From the NCBI GenBank assembly GCA_004431415.1, contig QPMI01000225.1, positions 1 to 64,000 on the forward strand: 64,000 bases of DNA. Reading direction: 5' to 3'. Source of the stretch: Cyanophora paradoxa (Eukaryota; Glaucocystophyceae; Cyanophorales; Cyanophoraceae). Below are positions 47,501 through 56,708 of this stretch, one piece after another. How positions within the stretch are numbered: the stretch's first letter is position 1; every line of letters starts with the position of its first letter. The translations under genes and the position numbers were made by a program. The notes beneath the pieces were generated by a model that made no database searches, was not told the origin of the DNA, and was given only the letters and a program-made list of their open reading frames with translations.

Positions 47501-48395
47501 TATCTGAATGTCCGGAGCAGCCCGGCGGTGAAGTCAGCATTTTCGGGGAGGTAAGCTACAATTCTCGAATGTCATCCGAGGTGTTGAGCACTGGGTACCT
47601 GACTTTGACTCAGGGCTTCCCATACCCCGAGCCGATCGAGGTGTACCTCGTTTCGGGCGGACAGAGCCTGCAAGCGCCTGAAGCGCGGTTCGTGTCGGAG
47701 ACGGAGATGCGTTTCCGTGCGCCCGTTTCAAATTCCTGGATGATAATCATAATATTCAATTCTTCATGTGCCATGACATTTCAAGCATTATTATATTCTG
47801 CAATTGAAATTGAAATTTCTTCAGGTGTTCCAAAGCCGCCAGGGCGCCGCGCGCGCAAGCTGCTGGGCCCGGTTCGTATGTGTGAATATATCTCGTTATA
47901 TCTAGAAGAGTCGGATTCGAAATTGAAATAAGAGCATTCATGATCATCGATTGCAACTGATTTGATGATGATCTGCAGGCCTTCTCGGCGGGGACGGTGA
48001 GCGACCTCCGGGTCGTCAGCGTGAACGGCGCCTTCGAGACCTTCACGCTCGAGAACGCGCGCCCTCTTGCTCCCCTCCCCCCCCCCCCCTCCCCCCTCCC
48101 CCCTCCCCCCCCCCTGCATGCGCAGCTGCCTGGCGCTCGATCGGATCACTTACCTTGCACTTGCGCCTCGCAGGCGTTCGCCTGGGATGAGCCGCCCTTT
48201 TCCGGACCTCTGTAAGTGATTCCGCACCCTAAGAACATAACGAACCTTCACTTATTCCCATGCGTCAACGTGAACGTTTGCAGGCCCGTTCTGGCGTCTG
48301 GAGCAGTGAGGGGGCGGCCGGTCAAGACGTCGACAATCTGGTCTATCCTCATTTTATGCCAACTGTCCTTAATCAAATATATTAGCTTCGGGTAG
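35510..48395 (+). CDS. Giant secreted protein with IPT/TIG-like, FNGR and Asp/Cys repeats
   Basis: Intron-rich locus read as one gene; it could be two or more. The N-terminus has a hydrophobic signal or anchor (AVLLVALAACAALLP) before Ala-rich sequence. A short exon (36,589-36,672) encodes YAVGLSTSKDPESDAF. An unusually long intronless exon (37,130-38,478) carries seven strands of the type LTVVGSSF (IPT/TIG-like), five copies of ARGIxPATDFNGRTTRG, and acidic motifs GRDDDCDG, DDDCDG and GRDNDCDG resembling MopE-type or calcium-binding Asp/Cys motifs. Later exons are about 60-250 nt, for example NPFYQNNAIEFQVDLGDID, ENTVLEACVAPFGGL, DADGDGLGDELAKS (40,227-40,265), FRGTAYLHSGEASAGERLY, GTAYIPEFGTPRNISG, EDLFPFLVRSEVAIRG, WTEGCAARCRGCADALHLTV, VADMDGDGALDFGA (47,020-47,066) and GFPYPEPIEVYLVSGG. 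The last exon ends with a hydrophobic tail and TAG at 48,393. An extracellular, wall or adhesion role is inferred only from these features. Confidence 0.6.
37203..38394 (+). repeat. Intra-exon repeats: IPT/TIG-like strands and FNGR units
   Basis: IPT/TIG-like strand positions: 37,203-37,240; 37,270-37,308; 37,588-37,620; 37,666-37,701; 37,735-37,770; 37,954-37,993; 38,052-38,091. FNGR units: 37,393-37,446; 37,468-37,518; 37,534-37,584; 37,621-37,665 (diverged, KIEPAVNFNGRSTRG); 38,344-38,394. Asp/Cys motifs: 37,321-37,341; 37,771-37,794; 37,807-37,840. The second and third FNGR units are almost identical at the DNA level, pointing to recent local duplication. Confidence 0.85.
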
Positions 48396-48708
48396 CTGCA
48401 GATGAAGTACTAGTTCTGCGATGCCGCTAGGTCTTGGAAAATTGTAAATTTAGTTCGAATAAATTGCGATCGGACTACTAGTACTATTCTCGTCACTGGG
48501 ACATGTACAGTCGATCGGGGGGAGGCCCCCTTCCGCCCCCGCCCCCCCTTCCCCCGCCGCGCCCCCGCCCCCCTTCCCCCGCCCCCCCCCCCTCCCCCCC
48601 CCTCCCCCACCCCACCCCTAACTGAACTAAACTGCTAAACACGGGAGGAGCCCTTCCACTGTGCGCCCCCCTTGCCCCGCCCCTTGCAAATTGCTCCCCT
48701 TACCTGTA

Positions 48709-48960
48709 CGCGGTTGGGCTCTCCACCTCTAAGGAACCTGAAAGCGATGCGTTTACAGTGCCCATCCTCATCTCCGACATCGTGCGTTGCTTCCCCGGGC
48801 GCCCCCTCCTCCTCCCCCCCTCTCCCCCTCCCCTCCCCCCCTGCGCCACCTCCGAGCCCTCCCTTCCCCATCACTCCCTCCTCTCCTGGGCGCCGTCCTC
48901 CCTCGAGCTCCCTCCTTCCGGCGATGCCCCCGTCCCCCCCCCCCCCCCCCCCCCCCCCCT
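48709..48960 (+). pseudogene. Partial copy of exon plus C-rich intron from 36.6 kb
   Basis: From TACGCGGTTGGGCTCTCC onward, this stretch matches 36,599-36,845: an exon encoding GLSTSKEPESDAF and PILISDI, the donor GTGCGTTGCTTCCC, and then the same intron with CACCTCCGAGCCCTCCCTTC and GGGCGCCGTCCTCCC blocks. The copies differ by a few substitutions and by C-run lengths. There is no CAG acceptor or neighbouring exon in frame upstream (the exon start is replaced by unrelated sequence), so it is most likely a nonfunctional fragment. It lies just 3' of the parent gene. Confidence 0.7.
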
Positions 48961-49100
48961 GTCGTCTCCCGGCCCACTTCTAAGACAGCTCTTCACTTCT
49001 TGCGGCACCAATTGATGGACCGGACCTTCTAATTGTGAATAATTTAATGCATTCTTAATCGTTAGCGATTGCATTCGGGATGCACTTATTATAATTATGT

Positions 49101-50251
49101 TTAGAGGAGGTGAGCGGGGCCGCAGTCGACGTCGGCGGATTCGAAGGCTGCCGGGCCGCCTCCGAAGGACGGCGAGCCGACGGGGGCAGGGAGGCCCTCC
49201 GCGGCCGCCCCGGGGCGCCCCCTCGGCCGCCCCCTCGAGCTCGGCGGGGGCGGCGGCTGCGGCCTCGAGCTCGTCCACGCCGCACGAGTAAGGGGAGACG
49301 AGTTCAGCCTGCGGGGCGCGAGGGAAAGCAGGGCGGTGTGAGGCTCCAAAAGAAAGAGCTGTAGAAGCGAGCTCGGTCAGGGCGCGGGGAGCACCTCAGA
49401 GCTCAGGCCAAGCGGATCCGTGGCGGGCGAGTCCATAGCGACGTCGACAACGGAGGGATCAGCCTGAGGGGTAGAGTCGGCAGGGCGGGGGGGGGGGTTA
49501 GAGGGGTAGGGCAGGATCGAGGGCTGGGCGGGCCGGGCCCAGAGCACTGACCGCCTGCTGGTGGTCCTCGTCGAGCTGCCAGGGGCCGGGCTTCGAGGCG
49601 CGCTGGCTGGCGCTGCCGATCGCCGGGCCCGAGCTTCCGCGTCGCGACCTTGGGATCGGACGCCCTGGCGGGGTCGCGCGTGCGCTCGAAGCCGAGGCGG
49701 TTGAGGGCGTGCGCCTGGGAGGGGTCGGACGCGTAGTCGGCGAGGTGGTGCGCCTCCTGCGCCGCGTGCCAGCCGTCCACCTCGGGGGCGCCCAGCGTCA
49801 GGCACTTCCCCACCACGCCCATCGCCGCGTAGCCGTTGCCGGGCGCGAACCCGTGAACGCGGAAGGACTGACCGCCCATCCCGAGGCAAGCCGCCGGCGT
49901 CGGCGCGAACATCGTCGGGTCGGGAATGGGAATGCCGGCCGAGGAAAAGATGGGCGGGTGCGGGACGCAGCTGGGAAGCTTGTAGCACACGCCCTGGGCG
50001 CCCATCTTCGCGAGGGCGATGATCTTGTCAGGCCCGCTGTTGCTGAGCGCCTCCGCCACGCCGGCGTGGCCCTTCCTGATGTTCTCGAACTCGTCCTGGC
50101 TGCCATGCTGCGCTACTTGAAACGCCAGCCGGCCCAGATGCGTCGGCTGAACGAATGCCGGGAACGGCTGCACGGCTGGCTTCCGCATGCTCGAGCTGCC
50201 GCGGTCAAAGTCGCCTCGCGCCCAGTAATGGTCATGATGTACGCCAGATGA
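49101..50251 (-). CDS. Unrecognised protein with His/Gly-rich start and acidic Ala/Glu tail
   Basis: Starts at 50,251 (MSSGVHHDHYWARGDFDRG) and has a long first coding block to about 49,560 with phrases PFPAFVQPTHLGRLAFQVAQ, GHAGVAEALSNSGPDKIIAL, GAQGVCYKLPSCVPHPP, SFRVHGFAPGNGYAAMG and DGWHAAQEAHHLADYASDP. A minus-strand intron follows (GGGG run at 49,488 on the plus strand), then SVVDVAMDSPATDPLGLSSE, a GTGCTC donor, and an exon from about 49,310 encoding AELVSPYSCGVDELEAAAAA. Another phase of that last exon ends FESADVDCGPAHLL with a stop at 49,101. No signal peptide or membrane helix is evident and no family is recognised. Tail-to-tail with the secreted-protein gene. Confidence 0.52.
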
Positions 50252-50531
50252 CATGGTCCCGTCTCTCGATCTACTGGGGGATGGCCGTGAGTCATCAGCG
50301 CGCGCGCGCGTCCTCCGTGGCGGCGCGGCGGAGCTGCGCATGCAGCCGCTGGGCGCGCGCGCACCCAGATAACCGCCGACGGCGCGAACCTTGAAACAAG
50401 ATGATCGGTGGTAACCGTTGAGCTCAAGCTAGGCCTGCTGTTGGGGAAAAGTCGACCGGCTGACCAGCTGCAACAGCTGGCAGCTACCATGATGAAAGAA
50501 TCACAAACTGAAATGGAATCGAAAATTTCAA

Positions 50532-50572
50532 GCCCGTCTAGCTCAGTCGGTAAGCCCGTCTAGCTCAGTCGG
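50532..50572 (+). repeat. Two tandem tRNA-Lys-like 5' halves
   Basis: The sequence GCCCGTCTAGCTCAGTCGG occurs at 50,532 and again at 50,554. It matches the 5' half of a eukaryotic tRNA, most like tRNA-Lys (acceptor strand, D-stem CTCA..., box-A-like TAGCTCAGTCGG). No anticodon arm or 3' half follows. The second copy runs straight into the 1.1-kb duplication, sharing its last GG. Confidence 0.6.
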
Positions 50573-50583
50573 CGCGGGCGCAG

Positions 50584-50734
50584 GGCGCGGGAGGAGTGGG
50601 AGCTGAGCGCGGGGAAGGGGCGGCGGGCGCTGCGGGCCGGCCTCGCCGCCCTCGCCGGGGCCCCCGCCCTCGAGGAGGCCCTCGCCGCCGCCCGCGCCGC
50701 CCTCGCTGGCGCCTCGTCCACCGCCGCCTCTTAG
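50584..50734 (+). pseudogene. Orphan terminal exon of the VIT/VWA gene (frame intact)
   Basis: Preceded by the intron end GGCGCGGGCGCAG. It is 151 nt: one base to complete the split codon, then 50 codons including TAG at 50,732. It reads AREEWELSAGKGRRALRAG and on to LAGASSTAAS, matching the EWEL...KGR..L ending expected for VWA5-type proteins. No other exon of the gene lies upstream, so it is a gene remnant, although its reading frame is the correct one. Confidence 0.8.
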
Positions 50735-51531
50735 CTATAGCCCCTGGCCATGGGCCCGGCCGGCGCCCCGTCCGGGGGTGCCGGGCCGGCCGCGGGCCGG
50801 GCCGAACCGGCCCGTCTATTGGGGGCCTTGGGTATAGGTGTGCGTAGCTACTAGGCTAGGGCGGTCCTCAGAACGCGAGGTCGCCGAACTTCGGAAGCAG
50901 CCTCAGAAGCGAGGCGCCCTCGCGCGCGCTGTCTTGATCATGAGCGCTAGCCGCTAGCGCTCTCGACGTCGCATCTCAGAGTCTAGATCGCGTAGTAGCT
51001 CGGCGAAGTACCACGCATGCGCGCGGTCGCGGGTCGCGCCGCGAGCGCGCGCTGCAGCATGCATGCATGCATGATCAGCGCGCGCGCGGCGCCGGCTGCA
51101 GCTATAGCTAGCTTTCGGCGCTGCGGGCCGGGGATGAGCGCGCGCGCGCTGCAGCTGTCCATGCCAGTGGCATAGCTCATGAACTGAGGACTCGACACAG
51201 CTAGAGGAGATCTGGCTATAGAGCTGCTAGCGCTAGCTATAGAGCTCATGATCAGCGGATGCTTGAGCTCGAGCGCTAGCTCTCGTTTTGGCGAAGATCG
51301 ATATGCGCAGGCTGCAGCGCGCTAGTACGCCTCCGCAGCGCGCCTCCGGAGGCGCGCCTCCGGAGGCGCGCCTCCACCACGTCGACGTCGGCCACCCGGA
51401 CCCGCGCGGATTTGAAGCGCTGCAGACGCAGATCTAAAGCTAGATTCTACTAGGCTAGATCTAGACTCGATGAAAAGGAGAACGAAGGGACCTCGCGCGG
51501 ATTCGAAGCGGGGCGCAAGACGGGGAAAAGT

Positions 51532-51603
51532 GGAGTCGGGGGGTATCGATCCCCCTACCTCGTGCATGCTAAGCACACGCTCTACCATGTGAGCTACGAC
51601 CCC
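51532..51603 (-). tRNA. tRNA-Ala (AGC), copy 1
   Basis: Read on the minus strand it starts GGGGTCGTAGCTCACATGG and ends CGACTCC. The acceptor stem has seven pairs (one G-U). The D stem is GCTC/GAGC. The anticodon stem is TGTGC/GCACG with loop TTAGCAT, so the anticodon is AGC (Ala). The T stem is GGGGG/CCCCC with loop ATCGATA, which differs from the usual TTCGA start of the T loop by one base. 72 nt, no intron, no encoded CCA. Confidence 0.9.
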
Positions 51604-51846
51604 GTTGAGAGATGAGCCGGACCGCATCGCCCGGCGCCCTCGCGACCTTCCTGTGAAGCTCAGGCTGCTGGCTCACCGTTTCAGGCGGTGCCAGTAGAAT
51701 GAGGCGCACAGCTCCCCACCGCCGGCAGCCGGCAACCTCGCAATCCTCAAGCTCAGCGAGTACGCCGGCAGCTCCCTTCGCCCTCGCGCCCGGCACGCCC
51801 GGCCTTCTGCAGCTAACGCGACGGCGCCGTGCAGGTCTACGTGTCC

Positions 51847-53086
51847 ATGTACGCGATGTCGGGCCTGTTTTCGAAGAGCGCGGACTTGCGCGTCCCGCTC
51901 AAGGCTGTCGCGGTTACGGGCCGCGTCGACGGTGCGGAGCTCGAGCGCGGCCGCAGCATGCGCAGCGCTGCCGGCTGGCGCCCTCAGCGCCCGCGGGACG
52001 CCCGCTCATGGCCAGTGCCGCAGGATTCTTCTGCCAGGTGACTGTAGAGCAAACGTACGAGAACGACGGCGCGGCGCCGATCGAGGCAGTGTACCGCTTT
52101 CCACTCCCTGAGGGCGCCGCGGTGAGCGGCTTCGAGGTGGAGGTGGCGGGCCGGCGCGTTGTGGGCGCCGTGCGCGAGAAAGAGGCGGCGGCCGAGGAGT
52201 ACGCGCGGGCGCTCGCGCGGGGCGGCGGCGGCTACCTTCTCGAGGAGGAATCGCCCGGTCTGTGACGATAGGCGCCGCTTCTGTCTCCGCCCGCCCACTT
52301 ACAATACCGCCCGCCAGAGATCTTCACTGCCAGCGTCGGGAACCTCCCACCGGGCGGCCGCTGCGCGCTGCGGGTCACGTACGCGGCGGAGCTGCCGTGC
52401 GGCGCCGACGGCGTCGTCCGCTTCAGCCTCCCGACGACCGTCGCGCCGCGCTACGCGCCGGCCTCGCCCCGCGCCGGCGGCGGCGGCGGCGCGGCGCCCG
52501 ACGTGCAGCCGCTGGCGGTGGCCGCCGACGTGCCGTACCGCATGAGCGCCGCGCTGGAGGTCGAGATGCCGTCCGACCTCGCCGCCGTCGCCTCCCCGTC
52601 CCACCCCGCCGCCCTCCGTCCGCCCCGCCGCTCCGCGCCGCGCCGCCCGCCGCCGCCGCCGCCGCCGCCGCCTCTGACAGCGACGGTGGCGCTGCGGCGG
52701 CAGAGGTGGAGATGAGGGGGCGGAGGGCGCGGGTGCGCCTCTCGCGGGACCAGCCGCTCGACGGCGCTGTTGTCCTTCAGGCGCGCTCCGCGCCACCCCG
52801 CTCGCACGTCACCCACACGCGCCGCTGAGGCGCGAGGCAGATCGCGCAGCGGGAGCCGCACGCGGCGCGGGCGTGGGCGGAGCGCGGGCCGGACGGGACG
52901 TGCGCCCTGGCGGTGGCGCTGTGCCCCGAGTGGGGCGACGAGGAGGAGGCGCGGGGCGAGTACCTCTTCCTCGTCGATCGGAGCGGCTCCATGCGGGGCG
53001 CCAAGATCGAGCAGTCGAGGAACGCGCTTCAGCTCATGCTGCGCTCCCTCCCCGTCGGCTCCCGCTTCAACCTCCTCGGCCGCCCG

Positions 53087-53172
<86 letters not shown>

Positions 53173-55587
53173 GCCCGCCCTTGCTGACTTCGCGGGCCGC
53201 AGGCTTCGGCAGCCGGTTCGTGCGGCTCTTCGAGGAGAGCCGCGACTACGGCGACGCCAGCGCCGCCGCCGCCGCCGCCCACGTCTCTCAGGTCTGCCCA
53301 CGGCTCGAAGTCCGGCCAGGGCACCGCCGGGCTCACTGACGCGAGCCGCGGCTCAGATCCAGGCGGACCTCGGCGGCACGGAGCTGCTCCTGCCCCTGGA
53401 GGTGCAGCGCCGGCACCCGCCCCGCCCGCCCGCCCGCCCGCCCGCTGCGCAGAGTCGAGCTTGCTCGCGCAGGCGGTCTTTGCGGGGCCGCCGGACCCGC
53501 TCTTCCCGCGCCAGGTCTTCATCCTGACCGACGGCGAGGTCCGCCCGGGCCAGCCTCCCGCCCCACGCGCCGACTGAGCTCAGCTGGGCCCAGGTGAGCA
53601 ACACGGAGCAGGTGATCCGGCTGGTGCGGCGGCACGCGGCCGAGGCGCGCGTCTTCAGCGTGGGGATCGGCTCCGGCGCCAGCGAGCACCTCGTGCGGGG
53701 CGTGGCCCGGGCCGGCGGGGGCCAGGCCGAGTTCATCGGCGACGGCGAGCGCGTCGAGGGCGCCGTCCTGCGGCAGCTGCGGCGCGCCGCGCAGCCCTCG
53801 CTGGCCGCCCCGCCCTCGACTGGGGCAGCCCGCCGCCCAGCAGGCCCCGCACGCCCTCCGCCCCTGCTTCCAGGTACGCATGCCCGCGTGCAGGCGCGCT
53901 GCAGCGCGCCGCCAACGTCGAGGCGGGCCGGGCCGCAGGGGACCGGCTCGTCGTGTACGCTCTGTTGCCGGCGGGGGCCGCGCCGCCGGCAGCGGTGGAG
54001 CTGCGGGCGCAGCGCCGGCGGGGCCCGTCGCGCTGTCGGTGCCCGTGCCGGCGGCGCGGGAGGCGGGGCCCGTGTGGCGGCTGGCGGGGCGGGCGGCGGT
54101 GCGGGACCTGCAGGAGGGCAGCAGCGCGCTGCACGGGCGCGACGGGCGCTGCTGGCCGGCCGCACGGAGGCCGAGGTCGCGGCCGGCGTGCTCGGGGTGG
54201 CGCTGCGGCACGGCCTGGCCTCCTCCCGCACCGCCTTCGTCGCCGTCGAGGAGCGCCCGGGGGCCGCCCCCGCCTCCGAGCCCATGCGCCTCGCCCTCGT
54301 GCCCGCTCTCCTTCCCCGCGTCCGCCCCGCCCCCGGCCCACCGGCCGCGCCGGCCCGCCCGCGCTCTGCCCCCCGCTCAACTCGCCCGCGCAGGACGAGG
54401 CACCGGAGCGCTTCGCCGTCGGGCATCCGATGCCGATCTGCCGTCGCTCCGCGGCCCGCCCCCCGGACCATCTGCTCGCATCTGCGGCGCACAACCGGCG
54501 CGCCGCGCGCTGCAAGCTCGCCCTCTCCTCCGCGAGCTTCGCCGTCGCCGACCGCAGCGCCGGGGGCCTCATCGGGGCCCGGAAGCGCGCGGTGGGCGTG
54601 GCGGAGGCGGCCGCCCAGGGCGAGCGCCCGGGCCTCTTCGAGGAGGCCGGCTTCGACGGCATCCCCGACGGCGTCGAGGTGGACGCCGGCGCGGAGGGCG
54701 CGTGGCGGCCGCCACCCGCCCGCCGGGCGCGGGCGCGGGGCCGGGGCGGGCGCGGGTCCGGCGGAGCGACGCGGGTGCCTTCCGCTTCGAGGGCGACTCC
54801 GCGGATTCGGACCGGGAGGCCCGCCCGCCCGCCCGCCCTCTTTGGAGCCCTTGGGGTCGAGCCTCACACGCCGCCCCGCAGGTCGAGGCGGAGCAGCAGC
54901 GGCGGCAGGCCTCCTCGCCCGCGGCGGCCGCCGGCTTCGGCGCCCTGGCCGGGGCCGCCACCTTCTGCAAAGCCTCCCTCCTCGATGGCCCCGACGCCAA
55001 CGCCGGCGATGCCGCCGCCTCTTCTCTTCCCTCTGCGCTTCACCTGCAGCTCTGGGGCGCCGGGGGGGAGCGGCCCCACGACTCCGTCCTCCTCCTGCAG
55101 GTCCCCAATCCCCCTGATCCGTTTTGATCTGATCTTATCTGATCCGATCTCAGGGCGCCACGGGCCCGTGGGAGCTCAACGAGGCCCTCGCCGGCGCCCT
55201 CGGCCGGCCCCTCGCCGCCCTCGCCGCAGCCACGCCGTGCGCCCCGCAGCCGCCGGCAGCCGCGACCCTCGCCCCGCCTAAGTTTCCCGCGCAGGGCGGG
55301 GCTGGCGGGGCCCCGGAACTGTGGGCGACGGCGCTCGCCCTCGCCTTCCTCGAGGCCCGCTGCCGCGCGTGCGCCCCGGCCTCGCTTCGACGGAGGCTGC
55401 TGGCCCCCTCGAGGTCGCTGACGGGGCGCGGGCGCAGGGCGCGGGAGGAGTGGGAGCTGAGCGCGGGAAGGGGCGGCGGGCGCTGCGGGCCGGCCTCGCC
55501 GCCCTCGCCGGGGCCCCCGCCCTCGAGGAGGCCCTCGCCGCCGCCCGCGCCGCCCTCGCTGGCGCCTCGTCCACCGCCGCCTCTTAG
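51847..55587 (+). CDS. VIT and von Willebrand factor A domain protein (VWA5-like)
   Basis: Intracellular-type VIT plus VWA protein. VIT domain (51,847-52,500): PLKAVAVTGRVDGFFCQVTV, EQTYENDGAAPIEAVYRFPL, GFEVEVAGRRVVGAVREK, SVGNLPPGGRCALRVTYAAE and FSLPTTVAPRYAP, all family hallmarks. VWA domain: EYLFLVDRSGSMRGAKIEQ (MIDAS DxSxS, near 52,960), FNLLG joined by a GC-AG intron to FGSRFVRLFEES, GGTELLLPLE (MIDAS Thr), QVFILTDGEV (MIDAS Asp), and SNTEQVIRLVRRHA to FSVGIGSGAS. The metal site is complete. The C-terminal part has VALRHGLASSRTAFVAVEE and ELWATALALAFLEARC. The last exon (55,438-55,587) is 150 nt, one G shorter than the orphan exon copy at 50,584, which shifts its frame for the final ~45 codons. 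The start at 51,847 is the first Met of the first recognised exon; an upstream exon is possible. Confidence 0.88.
53087..53170 (+). repeat. 84-base poly-C tract inside a VWA-gene intron
   Basis: An uninterrupted run of 84 C lies within a 124-nt intron (53,079-53,202) of the VIT/VWA gene, between codons for FNLLG and FGSRF. The true length is likely unstable or mis-estimated. It serves as an extreme form of the C-rich tract seen before the AG of most introns here. Confidence 0.9.
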
Positions 55588-56532
55588 CTATAGCCCCTGG
55601 CCATGGGCCCGGCCGGCGCCCCGTCCGGGGGTGCCGGGCCGGCCGCGGGCCGGGCCGAACCGGCCCGTCTATTGGGGGCCTTGGGTATAGGTGTGCGTAG
55701 CTACTAGGCTAGGGCGGTCCTCAGAACGCGAGGTCGCCGAACTTCGGAAGCAGCCTCAGAAGCGAGGCGCCCTCGCGCGCGCTGTCTTGATCATGAGCGC
55801 TAGCCGCTAGCGCTCTCGACGTCGCATCTCAGAGTCTAGATCGCGTAGTAGCTCGGCGAAGTACCACGCATGCGCGCGGTCGCGGGTCGCGCCGCGAGCG
55901 CGCGCTGCAGCATGCATGCATGCATGATCAGCGCGCGCGCGGCGCCGGCTGCAGCTATAGCTAGCTTTCGGCGCTGCGGGCCGGGGATGAGCGCGCGCGC
56001 GCTGCAGCTGTCCATGCCAGTGGCATAGCTCATGAACTGAGGACTCGACACAGCTAGAGGAGATCTGGCTATAGAGCTGCTAGCGCTAGCTATAGAGCTC
56101 ATGATCAGCGGATGCTTGAGCTCGAGCGCTAGCTCTCGTTTTGGCGAAGATCGATATGCGCAGGCTGCAGCGCGCTAGTACGCCTCCGCAGCGCGCCTCC
56201 GGAGGCGCGCCTCCGGAGGCGCGCCTCCACCACGTCGACGTCGGCCACCCGGACCCGCGCGGATTTGAAGCGCTGCAGACGCAGATCTAAAGCTAGATTC
56301 TACTAGGCTAGATCTAGACTCGATGAAAAGGAGAACGAAGGGACCTCGCGCGGATTCGAAGCGGGGCGCAAGACGGGGAAAAGTGGAGTCGGGGGGTATC
56401 GATCCCCCTACCTCGTGCATGCTAAGCACACGCTCTACCATGTGAGCTACGACCCCGTTGAGAGATGAGCCGGACCGCATCGCCCGGCGCCCTCGCGACC
56501 TTCCTGTGAAGCTCAGGCTGCTGGCTCACCGT
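55425..56532. repeat. Segmental duplication, copy 2
   Basis: Second copy of the block at 50,571-51,679, offset by 4,853-4,854 bp. It includes the terminal exon of the full VIT/VWA gene and the second tRNA-Ala gene. The boundary on the right is the divergence after GGCTCACCGT, where both copies still share looser similarity (GAGAATGAGGCG, CAGCTCCC) for about 60 bp. Confidence 0.95.
56385..56456 (-). tRNA. tRNA-Ala (AGC), copy 2
   Basis: Identical to the copy at 51,532-51,603, carried by the second copy of the 1.1-kb duplication. Same stems, anticodon AGC and unusual ATCGATA T loop. Confidence 0.9.
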
Positions 56533-56708
56533 CAGGCGTTGCAATTGCCAGGAGAATGAGGCGAACAGCTCCCAACCGCCGGCATCCGGCTCCGCCCGCT
56601 GTGTGTTACGACCGCCGACACTCGGCAGCCGCGCGGGTGTTATGATCAGGAGTATGCTAGCAAGCTAGGTGTCACTGGTAGCTACGCGCTTGACGACGGC
56701 GATCTCCT

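Larger units (their letters stand above)
50571..51679. repeat. Segmental duplication, copy 1
   Basis: This block repeats at 55,425-56,532 with near-identity. The only difference I found is GGGG here against GGG in copy 2, inside the terminal exon. It contains the last 13 nt of an intron, the terminal exon of the VIT/VWA gene (50,584-50,734), palindrome-rich spacer (including tandem GCGCCTCCGGAGGC words near 51,340-51,375) and the tRNA-Ala gene. Similarity fades after about 51,680. Confidence 0.95.

Noticed and set aside
52913-53187. Polyproline-encoding open frame through the C run
   Set aside because: The C run is intronic: joining across it restores the VWA frame FNLLG-FGSRF.
54010-55127. 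Alternative long plus-strand frames over the VWA C-terminal half
   Set aside because: They are Arg/Pro/Ala compositional; the family-matching peptide (VALRHGLASSRTAFVAVEE) uses another phase.
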